Assembly: GCA_035652815.1 (NCBI GenBank)
Contig: DASRDB010000020.1
Span: 1-58,705 of the forward strand
Reading direction: 5' to 3'
Origin: DASRDB01 sp035652815
GTDB lineage: Bacteria > Chloroflexota > Ktedonobacteria > Ktedonobacterales > Ktedonobacteraceae
Length of the DNA stretch: 58,705 bases
Position 1 is the stretch's first letter; each line of letters opens with the position of its first letter. This document shows positions 16,812-25,686 of the stretch, one piece after another. The position numbers and the translations under genes are program-made. The notes below the pieces were generated by a model. It had not been told where the DNA came from, ran no database searches, and saw nothing but the letters and a program-made list of their open reading frames with translations.

Positions 16812-17196
16812 TGGTTTCGATAATGCGTTGATGGAGCGTTTCCCAAGGGTGAGCAGGAAGTACAGGAACATTGTGCGCCTGTGCTTCTCGTTGCAGCCAT
16901 TGCCCATAGAGATGACTTGCCTTTTTGAGCGCGGAAGAAACGACTTTCGCTACTCCAATCCAGCCCTCACATAGTTCCTCGGGCGTTCTTTGCCATATTG
17001 CCGGGTCGGTCATAAAAAAATACAAATCCAGCTGCTGCGCTGATGTTGTTACTTGCAACGCCATACGTATATCATCGGCGAGCAAGACAGAGACACCCCA
17101 TTGGTGAGCAAGCGCCCTTGATACTCTTGTCTTGCCGACGCCTGCGTTGCCGCCGAGCAATAGGACGCGCCAGGGAGGTTGGATTGGTGATTGCAT
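16798..17196 (-). CDS. Small P-loop protein, possibly internally shortened
   Basis: A 132-residue protein with Walker A GGNAGVGKT near residue 16, followed by SRALAHQWGVSVLLADDIR, as in P-loop kinases of the 2-phosphoglycerate kinase-like type. Those enzymes are usually above 200 residues. Here the helix GWIGVAKVVSSALKKASHLY appears to pass straight from an N-terminal block to a C-terminal block ending PWETLHQRI, without the expected middle Walker B region. A natural in-frame deletion is therefore suspected. ATG 17196 lies 4 bases after the Uma2 stop; TTG 17232 is an alternative. It may be a decaying gene. Confidence 0.55.
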   Translation of the reverse strand: MQSPIQPPWRVLLLGGNAGVGKTRVSRALAHQWGVSVLLADDIRMALQVTTSAQQLDLYFFMTDPAIWQRTPEELCEGWIGVAKVVSSALKKASHLYGQWLQREAQAHNVPVLPAHPWETLHQRIIETINPH

Positions 17197-17200
17197 ATTT

Positions 17201-17797
17201 TTATGAATTTTCTTCTTCGACTTCTTCAACAAGCGCGGGAATAGTTAAACGCCGGTATAGCTGACTGACCTCAATTGAAATGTCCAGGCTTTTCAGGAAA
17301 AAGCTTTGCCCTGCTCCATATTGTTGATAGAGCCAGTCCGTTGCAGCGCGTGAGAAGACTTCGACACGCTGAACTGTCTGGCTGATAAAGATAATTTCCT
17401 GGATGCTTTCTTTTGCCTGATATAGCCCCAGCTTTATGAAGCGGTTGGCCATCTCCGTTGACCGTGAAAGAACCTCGACAACCAGGATTGGTGAATCGAT
17501 GATTTGCGACTCCCCATGATCTGCTATGTCGCAGGAAACGACGACATCAGGAATCAATATCTTTGACGGGGCTACACGCACCAGCTTATCAGCGACATAG
17601 GGACGACGGACAGCGTCATCTCCCAATGCCTGGTCAAGCGCGATCGCACAATTGAGGGCAATCGTGGCGTGATTTGACGTTCCGCCTGCCATAAGGCGTG
17701 CTTCGCCGTCGTAGTATTCGTAGCGCCGTTCGGAATTTCTGACAAGGAGCAGATACTGCTCAAGCGTTATGCCTTGCTGCCCTGGTTGCATTGCCAT
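17201..17797 (-). CDS. Uma2-family (DUF820) putative endonuclease
   Basis: A 198-residue protein of the Uma2/DUF820 family, a PD-(D/E)xK restriction-like fold that is very abundant in Chloroflexi and cyanobacteria and often in many copies. Motifs seen are the N-terminal LEQYLLLVRNSERRYEYYDGE (starting near residue 11 and shortened here in part), the catalytic-type Asp in LIPDVVVSCD, and the E-x-L of LVVEVLSRST. ATG 17797 follows GAGGGG with 4 bases of spacing and precedes MAMQPGQQG. The biological role of these proteins is not settled. The P-loop gene follows 4 bases after the stop, forming a two-gene unit. Confidence 0.85.
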   Translation of the reverse strand: MAMQPGQQGITLEQYLLLVRNSERRYEYYDGEARLMAGGTSNHATIALNCAIALDQALGDDAVRRPYVADKLVRVAPSKILIPDVVVSCDIADHGESQIIDSPILVVEVLSRSTEMANRFIKLGLYQAKESIQEIIFISQTVQRVEVFSRAATDWLYQQYGAGQSFFLKSLDISIEVSQLYRRLTIPALVEEVEEENS

Positions 17798-17910
17798 AAA
17801 ACCCCTCATATATCCACATGTGAGTGAGACCACCACTATTATATGCAGACGAGGGTGTTTTGGCAACAAAGTCTGCAATTCAATAGCCTTTTTCCATCGC
17901 TCCTGCCTTT

Positions 17911-19725
17911 CTAAGAGTTGGGGTGTGATCCTTGTGCGAGGAAGAGCGACCAGAACTCTCGCGTATGGCTCGCCAGTTCCTCGTGCGTGCCAATCTCGGC
18001 TACGCGGCCATCTACCAGCACCATAATGGTATCGGCCTTGCGGATGGTATCGTAGCGATGAGTAGTGAACAGAATGATCTTCTCTTTGGCAAAGGTAGTC
18101 AGCAAATTGAAGATTTGCCGCTCACCAACCGGGTCCAGGCTTGCCGTTGGTTCATCCAGAATGATCAGCGGCGCATCGTGATAGAGCATCCGGGCAAGTG
18201 CCAGCCTCTGCCATTGTCCGCCGGACAGGTCAGACACGCCGCCGAAGCCCGCCCCCACCACAGTATCGATCCCATCGGGCAGACTTTCCACCACCTCCCA
18301 AAGGCCAGCCAGCCGCAATACCTCAGTAATCCTCTTTTCCTCTCCCGGTGTGCGCTCGCTCTGCATCGTCACGTTCTGCCGGATGCTAAAGTGGAAGTGC
18401 GAAGGGTCCTGGAAGAGGACAGCTTTTGTGCAGGCCGAGAGAGGAACTTCCTCGCCGCTTGCAAGTACTGCGTACAACGTCCCTGCTGTCGGCGGAACGA
18501 GTCCGGTGAGCAATTTGACTATGGTACTTTTGCCCGCTCCATTGGTTCCCACTATGGCAGTGAGGCCGGGCGCGAAGTCGCATGAAACATCAACTAACGC
18601 CATCTTCTGGTTTTCTGGATAGGTATAGCTGACATCACGCAGGCGAATGGACGAGATGCGCTGTCTAGCCGTTACCTGTATAGCTGGCAACAGATTGGCT
18701 ATCTGCTCCTCAAAGGGCTGTGCCAGAAAATCGAAGAGGGTAGCCGCATAATTGAGCGACTCGATCAAGGACCTCGTGGAATAGATCAGTGACTGGATCA
18801 TGCCGGAAAGCATGGCCAATCCAGGGATGATGATGGCGAGGCTGGGCAGGCTGATCTGTCCGCGACTGATGATCGCGAAGAGGGCGGTCAGCGTCAATGC
18901 GATGCCCAGGCCCTGCACCAGGGCGGCTAATGTGCGCAGCCCGGCGAAGCGTGCTGTCAATTGCTTCAGGTTCGCGAGGTAGGTTTCGGCGAGCGAGGCA
19001 TGTTCGCGAGGAATGATATCGCTTTGATAGACCCGCACGTCACGCTGCCAGGTTGCATCGACTTGCATGTTGGTGAGGACTTCCATACGCAGTTGATTGG
19101 GCGCGTTATGTTCCTGTAACTCGTACATGGCACGGCTAAAGCGGCGTTCGACGAGCGAGGCGGGAATGGAAATTGCCAGCATTGCCAGCACCAACAGGGG
19201 TGCAAGAGCAAAGAGCGTCAAAGCCAGCCCGAGTAGCCCCAGAAAGATGGGAGCGGTAGAGAGCAGCGAGTCTACCAGGGTAATTGAGTGTTCCGACGCT
19301 TCGCGAATCACCAGGCCATAGCGAGCCTGAAAGGCATTATTCTCGAAGAGCGGATAGGGTATGGCTGGCAATTTCTGCATAATGCGCTTGCTGATTACCA
19401 CCCATGCCTGCTGGCGTAGGATGGTAGAGGAGCTATCGCGCAGGATGATACTCAGCCGTTGCACCAGAATGAGGATAACCAGGCCAATTCCGATGAACGC
19501 GGTTGCTGGCGTGAAATGCACAGTGCCGCTCGATCCGATGATCTCTTGCAGGAGCTGATGCAAGAGCAGGAGCAAAGCTGGATAAAAGAGCGGCTCGAAG
19601 AGCGAAGCGACGCTGCTTGTCACAAAGGCGCGGGGATTGCAACTGTAGAGCAGACGCACAGTGGCCCGCAGTGTCGCCAGGCGAGCTGGACGGGGAAGCC
19701 GGAAACGTGTTTTCAAAGAAAGCAT
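17911..19725 (-). CDS. ABC exporter, fused permease and ATPase
   Basis: A 604-residue half-transporter with an N-terminal six-TM ABC membrane domain (residues ~1-330) and a C-terminal ATPase. Walker A is GTNGAGKST, the signature LSGGQWQRLALAR, Walker B PLIILDEPTASLD, and the H-loop LFTTHR. Arrangement and size fit exporters of peptides, lipids or drugs that work as dimers. ATG 19725 is preceded by AGAGGAGAAA; an upstream in-frame start at 19818 lacks such a site. No peptide precursor or maturation gene was found next to it, so the substrate is open. Confidence 0.92.
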   Translation of the reverse strand: MLSLKTRFRLPRPARLATLRATVRLLYSCNPRAFVTSSVASLFEPLFYPALLLLLHQLLQEIIGSSGTVHFTPATAFIGIGLVILILVQRLSIILRDSSSTILRQQAWVVISKRIMQKLPAIPYPLFENNAFQARYGLVIREASEHSITLVDSLLSTAPIFLGLLGLALTLFALAPLLVLAMLAISIPASLVERRFSRAMYELQEHNAPNQLRMEVLTNMQVDATWQRDVRVYQSDIIPREHASLAETYLANLKQLTARFAGLRTLAALVQGLGIALTLTALFAIISRGQISLPSLAIIIPGLAMLSGMIQSLIYSTRSLIESLNYAATLFDFLAQPFEEQIANLLPAIQVTARQRISSIRLRDVSYTYPENQKMALVDVSCDFAPGLTAIVGTNGAGKSTIVKLLTGLVPPTAGTLYAVLASGEEVPLSACTKAVLFQDPSHFHFSIRQNVTMQSERTPGEEKRITEVLRLAGLWEVVESLPDGIDTVVGAGFGGVSDLSGGQWQRLALARMLYHDAPLIILDEPTASLDPVGERQIFNLLTTFAKEKIILFTTHRYDTIRKADTIMVLVDGRVAEIGTHEELASHTREFWSLFLAQGSHPNS

Positions 19726-20135
19726 GTAGTTTTCTCCTCTTGATGTGACAACAAACCCGTAGAGGGGCAGGAAACTGTCCAGCATTTTAGAAGTCAGGGG
19801 ATAGGGTTGCGAACACATGGAGGGGCGCGAGCAGCACCATATACGCCAGTGGGAACTGGCGTTCGGAGAGTTTCACCACCTCTATGAGATGTCCACCCGA
19901 CGCAAGGGAGGATGGTGCTGCAGGCGTTTTAAACCAGTCACAAGTGACCGTACATGCGCGTTCCTTTGTGATATTGATGTGGTGTCTGTATGGAAGATTA
20001 TTCCACTTATAGAAACTATGCCATATGTTATGCCTGCTGTCAAGGAAAATGACGAGAGGATAATGCCTATGCTGAACGGATATGGTATCATGGCACAAGG
20101 ATCCTGATGCTATTTTCAACCATGGAGAGGTATCT
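19726..20135. other. 410-base divergent intergenic region
   Basis: It lies between the ABC exporter (minus) and the aldehyde dehydrogenase (plus). It presumably carries the promoters of both. I see no convincing gene, repeat or paired promoter boxes. Reading frames across it are short and lack ribosome binding sites. Confidence 0.4.
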
Positions 20136-21602
20136 ATGCCCTATCAGATGTGGATCAATGGCGAATACACGTTGGGAACATCCGGGAAAGTGATTGAGGT
20201 GCGCAACCCTGCCACCGAGGAGATAATTGATACCGCGCCAGCCGCAAACGCCGCAGATGTGGAGGCGGCAGTGTTTGCAGCGCAGACGGCTTTTCCGGCC
20301 TGGAAAAGATTGCCAGCAGGCCAGAAGGCGGAGATGCTGCATGAGGTCGCTCAGAAACTGACGGAGCGCGCCGACGAATTCGCGCGCCTGCTCACGCTCG
20401 AGGGAGGCAAGCCTTTTGTCGAGAACCGCGATGAGATGGGCTGGTCTGCTGCTTGCTTCCGGTACTATGCAGAAATTGGGAGAAGCAGTCGTGGGCGTGT
20501 GATACCGTCCATTGAAGAGAGCCAGCTTGCGATGGTGTTGAAGGAGCCGTATGGCGTGGTGGCGGCCATCGTACCCTGGAATTATCCCATTTTGCTGATG
20601 GCCTGGAAAGTGGCTCCGGCGCTGGCGGCGGGCAATACCGTTGTGCTGAAGCCATCAGAGATGACGCCCCTCACCACTCTGCTGTTTGCCGAACTGTTCG
20701 CGCACCTGCCCTCTGGTGTAATCAATATCGTGAGCGGCTATGGGCAGGAGTGCGGCGAACCCCTGGTGCTTGACCCTCGCGTGCGCGTCATCGCCTTTAC
20801 GGGTTCGCTTGCTACCGGTCAGCGCATCGCGCAACTGGTCGCGCCGCAGATGAAGAAGCTGCACCTTGAACTGGGCGGCAAAGATGCTTTTATTGTAGCC
20901 GAGGATGCTGATCTGGATGTTGCCGTGCCGGGCGTGGCCTGGGCCGCGCTGCTCAATAGCGGACAGGTCTGCACTTCGACCGAACGTGTCTATGTTCAGG
21001 AGTCCATTGCTCCCAAATTTATCGAACGGATTACGGAATATGCGCGCAGCCTGCGCCTTGGGCCGGGCCTTGAGCCTGAAACGGATATGGGGCCGCTGAT
21101 CGGCGACCGCTATCGGGCCAAAGTCGAAGGGCAGGTCGAGGAGGCAAAGGCTCGCGGCGCGCAGGTGCTGGCGGGCGGCAGGCGTCCGCCTCAATTTGAA
21201 CGCGGCTACTTCTATGAGCCGACGGTGCTGACCAATGTCGATCACTCCTTTACCATCATGCGCGAGGAGACTTTTGGCCCGGTCATTCCCATCATGACCT
21301 ATAGCAACTTCGACGAGGCGATTGCTCTTGCCAACGATAGCCCCTATGGCCTGGGAGCCAATCTCTACACGCACGACCCACTCAAGGCCAAGCGTTTCTT
21401 TGAGGAGGTCGAGGCGGGAACGCTCTGGATCAACGACCCTCTGACGGACAACGACGCTGGCCCATTTGGCGGTTTCAAGATGTCTGGTATGGGAAGAGAG
21501 CTTGGCGAGGAGGGCCTGGACGAGTTCCGCGAAACCAAGCATGTTCACTGGGATTTCGAGGGCGGCATAAAGCCCTGGTGGTATCCTTACGGCAAACAAT
21601 AA
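20136..21602 (+). CDS. NAD(P)-dependent aldehyde dehydrogenase
   Basis: A 488-residue ALDH superfamily enzyme that oxidises an aldehyde to the acid. Hallmarks are PWNYPILLMAWKVAPALAAG with the catalytic Asn in the cofactor-binding region, KPSEMTPL, FTGSLATG, the general-base Glu in LELGGKDAF, the nucleophilic Cys in NSGQVCTSTERVYV, and EETFGPVIPI. Overall similarity is to betaine-aldehyde or aminobutyraldehyde dehydrogenases, but substrate cannot be read from sequence. ATG 20136 follows GGAGAGG at 20124-20130. It stands alone on the plus strand. Confidence 0.93.
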   Translation: MPYQMWINGEYTLGTSGKVIEVRNPATEEIIDTAPAANAADVEAAVFAAQTAFPAWKRLPAGQKAEMLHEVAQKLTERADEFARLLTLEGGKPFVENRDEMGWSAACFRYYAEIGRSSRGRVIPSIEESQLAMVLKEPYGVVAAIVPWNYPILLMAWKVAPALAAGNTVVLKPSEMTPLTTLLFAELFAHLPSGVINIVSGYGQECGEPLVLDPRVRVIAFTGSLATGQRIAQLVAPQMKKLHLELGGKDAFIVAEDADLDVAVPGVAWAALLNSGQVCTSTERVYVQESIAPKFIERITEYARSLRLGPGLEPETDMGPLIGDRYRAKVEGQVEEAKARGAQVLAGGRRPPQFERGYFYEPTVLTNVDHSFTIMREETFGPVIPIMTYSNFDEAIALANDSPYGLGANLYTHDPLKAKRFFEEVEAGTLWINDPLTDNDAGPFGGFKMSGMGRELGEEGLDEFRETKHVHWDFEGGIKPWWYPYGKQ

Positions 21603-21654
21603 TTCACAATGAATAAGGGCAGGACTCTGACCCGTCATGAAAAAGACCCGCTCG

Positions 21655-21742
21655 CCTGTCATCCTGAGCGCAGCGAAGGATCTGCGTTCCCCGGCGATTC
21701 GTGCGCAGACGCCTGAGATCCTTCGCTGCGCTCAGGATGACA
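21655..21742. repeat. CCTGAGCGC palindromic element, copy 2
   Basis: Left arm CCTGTCATCC plus TGAGCGCAGCGAAGGATCT, right arm AGATCCTTCGCTGCGC plus TCAGGATGACA, with an interior of about 25 bases. Conserved flanks lie outside the arms: CATGAAAAAGACCCG before and CTGGAGACAGGTTT after. It lies between the aldehyde dehydrogenase and HIT genes and could form a strong hairpin in either convergent transcript. Confidence 0.85.
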
Positions 21743-21768
21743 TCTGGAGACAGGTTTGGAATGGGATA

Positions 21769-22269
21769 TTAATCATGAGTGGTCAGGGAGTTCAGCGCCT
21801 CTTTTAGCTGGCGATAGACATTATCCAGATGCTCTGGCATGACCTTGATATCGGCGATGACCGGCATAAAATTGGTGTCGCCCTGCCAGCGCGGCACGAT
21901 ATGAAAATGCATGTGTTCGTCGAAACCCGCGCCCGCCACCTTGCCTTCGTTGATGCCCATATTGAAGCCATCGGGATTCATGGCTTTGCGTATGGCGCGT
22001 AGGGCAAGCTGGGCCTGCGCCATCAATTCATCCAGCGTGGCGGCGTCGAGTTGTGTGATGCTGCCGACGTGCTGGTAGGGCGCGATCATCAAGTGTCCAT
22101 TATTGTACGGATAGAGGTTTAACATCATGTAGCAGCGCTCGCCACGATAGAGAATGTGATACTTTTCGTCTTCATGCGCGGCTGGCTGCGTGCAAAAAAT
22201 GCACTCCTTTGGTTGAGGAGTCTTTGGCGCGATGAAGGTCATGCGCCAGGGTGCCCATAAATTATCCAT
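21769..22269 (-). CDS. HIT-family nucleotide hydrolase/phosphorylase
   Basis: A 166-residue histidine-triad protein. The HIT motif HMHFHIVPRW contains the catalytic His, and the N-terminus MDNLWAPWRM plus the ECIFC zinc-type Cys pair match the Ap4A phosphorylase-like HIT subgroup known from Actinobacteria. These enzymes degrade dinucleoside polyphosphates or AMP adducts. It lies 27 bases after the HxlR regulator gene on the same strand and could be co-transcribed with it. Confidence 0.92.
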   Translation of the reverse strand: MDNLWAPWRMTFIAPKTPQPKECIFCTQPAAHEDEKYHILYRGERCYMMLNLYPYNNGHLMIAPYQHVGSITQLDAATLDELMAQAQLALRAIRKAMNPDGFNMGINEGKVAGAGFDEHMHFHIVPRWQGDTNFMPVIADIKVMPEHLDNVYRQLKEALNSLTTHD

Positions 22270-22296
22270 GCGGTTACAGCACTATCCTACCAAACA

Positions 22297-22665
22297 TTAG
22301 CATTCTTCATTGGAGACTTCGGGCAGCGTTACCCATTTCTCGGCCCACGTATGAATGGCGGCGAGAACGGGTTGAAGCGCGATGCCTTTTTCCGTCAGGC
22401 GATACTCTACGCGGACAGGAATTTGTGGATACACCACACGCTCAATGATGTTTTCAGTCTCCAGTTCGCGCAGGCGGTCGCTCAAGACGCGATCAGACAG
22501 TCCTGGCACAGCTTCTGTTAACTCACAAAAGCGCCTGGGACCGTCTATCAGGGAATCGAGAATAAGCCCGGTCCAGCGTTTGCCTAGAATCGATATAGCA
22601 TGTTCGTAACGGGGACACAAACGATATGCAGTTGTTGGAATTGTCTCGGTTGGCTTCGTTGCCAT
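22297..22665 (-). CDS. HxlR-family winged-helix transcriptional regulator
   Basis: A 122-residue HxlR/DUF24 regulator: YEHAISILGKRWTGLILDSL, the recognition region GLSDRVLSDRLRELE, and the wing VEYRLTEKGIALQPVL. The Cys of CPRYEHA near residue 18 is where redox- and aldehyde-sensing members carry their reactive thiol. It may therefore sense electrophiles, which would fit the neighbouring aldehyde dehydrogenase; this is inference. GGGAAGGA precedes ATG 22665. A short inverted repeat 68 bases upstream could be its own operator. Confidence 0.9.
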   Translation of the reverse strand: MATKPTETIPTTAYRLCPRYEHAISILGKRWTGLILDSLIDGPRRFCELTEAVPGLSDRVLSDRLRELETENIIERVVYPQIPVRVEYRLTEKGIALQPVLAAIHTWAEKWVTLPEVSNEEC

Positions 22666-22732
22666 TGTTCCTTCCCTGGCCTTTCTGGTCTCTAGCAGAC
22701 CAGTTTGCCGCGATGGCTGAGGAGGCCATCAT

Positions 22733-22752
22733 TAAACTTTACCATAAGTTTA
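22733..22752. promoter_or_regulatory. Candidate HxlR operator
   Basis: TAAACTT (22733-22739) and AAGTTTA (22746-22752) form a perfect 7-bp inverted repeat with a 6-base centre, in an AT-rich stretch upstream of the HxlR gene. This spacing is compatible with a dimeric winged-helix regulator. No binding data; inference only. Confidence 0.35.
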
Positions 22753-22932
22753 TATAGTATACCACGTTTTCTTGTCTTTGGCTATACCTGTACGTTACTT
22801 TTAAAATGTTAGTAAAAATCGCGTTGTATTTTCTCCCTCTTTCTGCGTTTAAATCCCTTGACAAACAGGCAGTTCTGATGCTATCTTCTGTATAGCAATC
22901 AGTTATAGCTCGTCATGAAAAAGACTCTCTCG

Positions 22933-23020
22933 CCTGTCATCCTGAGCGCAGCGAAGGTTCTAAGGCGACCGGTGGCTCGACACGACCAGCTGGAAATCCT
23001 TCGCTGCGCTCAGGATGACA
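22933..23020. repeat. CCTGAGCGC palindromic element, copy 3
   Basis: Same family: left arm CCTGTCATCC plus TGAGCGCAGCGAAGGTTC, right arm ending TCAGGATGACA. Conserved flanks AAAGACTCTCTCG and TCTGGCGACAGGTTTG. The first part of the loop-proximal stem is mismatched (GGTTCT against AAATCC). It is in the 415-base gap between the HxlR gene and the ABC ATPase; the rest of the gap is AT-rich with no gene seen. Confidence 0.85.
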
Positions 23021-23080
23021 TCTGGCGACAGGTTTGTTATAGCTCGTCGAAAACACTAAAATTTAGATAAGAGGAATGTG

Positions 23081-23941
23081 ATGTCATTTAATCAGGAATC
23101 TAGCACTCCCCCTATGCAGGCGAGTACCATGCAGCCTGCCAGTCCTGTTATGCCATTCACCACTACAACAAGTACACAGGCGGCGATAGCTACACGAGAT
23201 CTCATGCGCGCTTTTGGGCAAAAAATAGCGGTAAACTATCTCAATTTGAACGTCCGGCGCGGTGAATTTTATGGCTTTCTGGGTCCAAACGGCGCTGGCA
23301 AATCAACGACCATCAAAATGCTGACCGGCCAGCTTCGCCCGACCGCCGGAACCGCAATGGTGGCCGATGTCGATGTCTGGCAAGACCCTTTGCAGGCGCG
23401 CAGCCTCATGGGCGTGCTGCCAGAATACCTCAATCTCTACGAGCGTCTGACGGGCCGTGAATTTGTCAACTTCGCCGGGCATATGTACGGCGTCCCCGAG
23501 GCCGAAATTCCGCGCCGCACCGAAGAACTGTTGCAGGTCATGACTCTGACTGATGATGCCGATAAGCTGATCGTCGATTACTCGGTTGGCATGCGCAAGA
23601 AAGTAGCTCTGGCCGCCGCGCTCATTCATCGTCCGCAGGTTCTTTTCCTCGACGAGCCATTCGAGGGCATCGACCCGGTCAGTTCGCGCACCATTCGCGA
23701 TATCCTGCGCGAACTCACGCAACACGGCACAACCATCTTCTTCTCCTCGCATATCATGGAAGTTGTCGAACGCCTCTGCACCCGCGTTGGCATCATTAAC
23801 CAGGGTGTCCTGGTGGCAGAAGGCACGCTGCAAGAACTGCGCGACCGCGCCAGTGGCGGAAGGGATGCTACACTCGAAGACATCTTCCTGCAGGTTGTGG
23901 GGGCGCGGGATGAGAATCATAATCTGAGCTGGCTTGAGTAA
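23081..23941 (+). CDS. ABC-2 type transporter ATP-binding protein
   Basis: A 286-residue ATPase. After ~35 low-complexity residues comes a CcmA/DrrA-type domain: Walker A GPNGAGKST, signature-equivalent YSVGMRKKVALAAAL, Walker B VLFLDEPFEGIDP, and the H-loop FFSSHI. The signature is YSVGM instead of LSGGQ, as often seen in this subgroup. No permease is next to it; the likely partner is the ABC permease at 27958, about 4 kb downstream on the same strand. ATG 23081 has GAGGA in the correct position. Confidence 0.9.
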   Translation: MSFNQESSTPPMQASTMQPASPVMPFTTTTSTQAAIATRDLMRAFGQKIAVNYLNLNVRRGEFYGFLGPNGAGKSTTIKMLTGQLRPTAGTAMVADVDVWQDPLQARSLMGVLPEYLNLYERLTGREFVNFAGHMYGVPEAEIPRRTEELLQVMTLTDDADKLIVDYSVGMRKKVALAAALIHRPQVLFLDEPFEGIDPVSSRTIRDILRELTQHGTTIFFSSHIMEVVERLCTRVGIINQGVLVAEGTLQELRDRASGGRDATLEDIFLQVVGARDENHNLSWLE

Positions 23942-23944
23942 CCC

Positions 23945-25366
23945 TTACCCCTGCTCTTTCTTAGGCTGAGGCCCCGATTGGCCCGAGTCTCCACTCGGCT
24001 GCGGATTATACCAGCCGCCGTCGGGCGCGATGAGCTTATCAGCCTCGGATGGACCCCAGGTGCCTTTGGCATACTGGTAGACGGGGGTAACGTTCCCGAG
24101 TATGGGATCGACGATGCGCCATTCCTCTTCGACTGAGTCCTCGCGCACGAAAAGCGCCTCGTCGCCCCGCATGGCGCTACTGAGTAGTCGCTCGTATGGT
24201 GCCATCTCGTCAGGAGACTGGTGTACAGCGACAAGCTCGACCTCTTCCCCTCGCATCTGCTCCCCCGCAATCTTGGCCTTTGCGCCAAGCGAGATCTTCA
24301 CGACCGGACTGATGCGGAAGCGGTAGTAATTTGTAAGAGCAGCCTCGTTTCCTGAGAACACGGCAAGGGGTGGTTTTTTCAGATCAACCTGTATCTCCGT
24401 AGCGCGCACAGGCAGGTACTTACCGGCTCGAATGTAGAACGGCACACCGGCCCAGCGCCAGTTGTCGATAAAGAGTTTGACTGCCGCGAATGTCTCTACC
24501 TGCGAGTTGGGGTCCACGCCATTCTCCTGCCGGTAGCCCTCATATTGACCGCGCACGACGTTCGAGGGATCGAGTGGGCGCACTGCTTTGAGGAGCTGCG
24601 CCTTCTCATCGCGCACCGAGTCTGAGTTTTCATCGGTGGGAGCGTTCATAGCGAGGATAGAAACCAGTTGCAGCAGGTGATTCTGCACCACATCGCGGAT
24701 TGCACCGGCCTCTTCGTAAAATTTTCCCCGGCCTGCCACACCAAAATCCTCGGCCATCGTAATCTGCACGCTTTCGATATAATTGCGGTTCCAGATTGGC
24801 TCGAGAAACGAGTTCGCGAAGCGGAAGTAGAGTATATTCTGCACCGGTTCCTTGCCGAGGTAATGATCGATACGAAAGATAGCTGACTCGGGAAAGACGG
24901 TATGCAGTATCTGGTTCAATTCCTGGGCGGAAGCCAGGTCACGCCCAAAGGGCTTCTCAAGGATCACGCGGGCGTTTTTGGCGATGCCCGCGCTTTCCAG
25001 CCCTTCAACAACAGGCCCAAACATACTGGGTGGAATTGCCAGATAATACAGTGGATGCTGGGAATCTCCAAGCGCCTCTCGCAATTTTTTGTACGTCTCG
25101 GCGTTGTTGTAGTCGCCGGAGACATACTGGAGTAGCGAGCAGAGCTTCTCAAACGCCGCCGTATCCACCTTCCCATGCTCTGCAAGGCTCTGATGCACAT
25201 GATCGCGCAGTTGTTCTATTTTCCACGGTCTTCCCGCAACCCCGATAACTGGCATATCCAGTTCACTGCGCTCGATCATCGCCTGCAGGGCGGGAAAAAT
25301 CTGCTTGTACGCGAGATCACCTGTGATCCCGAAGAAGACAAGCGCATCTGAATGAATGTTTGTCAT
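23945..25366 (-). CDS. zwf: Glucose-6-phosphate 1-dehydrogenase
   Basis: A 473-residue G6PD, first enzyme of the oxidative pentose phosphate pathway. The N-terminal Rossmann motif FFGITGDLAYKQIFPAL and the active-site block RIDHYLGKEPVQNI with the catalytic His region are clear, as is VILEKPFGRDL. The C-terminal domain is complete through YQYAKGTWGPSEADKLI. ATG 25366 fits the family N-terminus; a TTG at 25384 is an alternative. It converges on the ABC ATPase with only 3 bases between stops. No other pentose phosphate gene is present in the window. Confidence 0.96.
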   Translation of the reverse strand: MTNIHSDALVFFGITGDLAYKQIFPALQAMIERSELDMPVIGVAGRPWKIEQLRDHVHQSLAEHGKVDTAAFEKLCSLLQYVSGDYNNAETYKKLREALGDSQHPLYYLAIPPSMFGPVVEGLESAGIAKNARVILEKPFGRDLASAQELNQILHTVFPESAIFRIDHYLGKEPVQNILYFRFANSFLEPIWNRNYIESVQITMAEDFGVAGRGKFYEEAGAIRDVVQNHLLQLVSILAMNAPTDENSDSVRDEKAQLLKAVRPLDPSNVVRGQYEGYRQENGVDPNSQVETFAAVKLFIDNWRWAGVPFYIRAGKYLPVRATEIQVDLKKPPLAVFSGNEAALTNYYRFRISPVVKISLGAKAKIAGEQMRGEEVELVAVHQSPDEMAPYERLLSSAMRGDEALFVREDSVEEEWRIVDPILGNVTPVYQYAKGTWGPSEADKLIAPDGGWYNPQPSGDSGQSGPQPKKEQG

Positions 25367-25466
25367 GATCCACGTCTTTCTCAAATAAAGGCAAACGTCT
25401 CTCTGAGAAAATCACGTTTCTCGGGGCGAAGCTGTTTCATGGCATGCCATGAAACAGACCCGCTTG

Positions 25467-25555
25467 CCTGTCATCCTGAGCGCAGCGAAGGATCTGCGTC
25501 GCCGGGCAGCATTGCATGCTCGCACCGGAGATCCTTCGCTGCGCTCAGGATGACA
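25467..25555. repeat. CCTGAGCGC palindromic element, copy 4
   Basis: Arms as in copy 2, with flanks GGCATGCCATGAAACAGACCC on the left and CTGGTGGCAGG then ATGGCATGCATG on the right. The GGCATGC ends suggest the full element is about 130-145 bases. It lies between zwf and the sialidase-like gene. Confidence 0.85.
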
Positions 25556-25623
25556 TCTGGTGGCAGGTTGATAATGGCATGCATGCTATTAATCAACAGG
25601 AAAAGAGATCAACTTCACAAAAC

Positions 25624-25657
25624 AGAGGCTGCCACTCCTTTCGGAGCGGCAGCCTCT
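25624..25657 (-). terminator. Hairpin terminator after sialidase-like gene
   Basis: AGAGGCTGCC (25624-25633) pairs with GGCAGCCTCT (25648-25657), extended inward with one mismatch, around a TTTC-type loop. On the minus strand it follows the stop at 25687 and is followed by TGTTTTG, a modest T-tract. Likely intrinsic terminator. Confidence 0.65.
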
Positions 25658-25686
25658 ATCAGCAATTTAAAAACGCAATAACAATT

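Noticed and set aside
19726..20135. Small genes in the divergent gap before the aldehyde dehydrogenase
   Set aside because: Frames of up to 110 codons lack ribosome binding sites and family features.
20655..21662. 335-codon minus-strand frame opposite the aldehyde dehydrogenase
   Set aside because: Antisense shadow of a clear gene in GC-rich DNA; no family features and no start signal.
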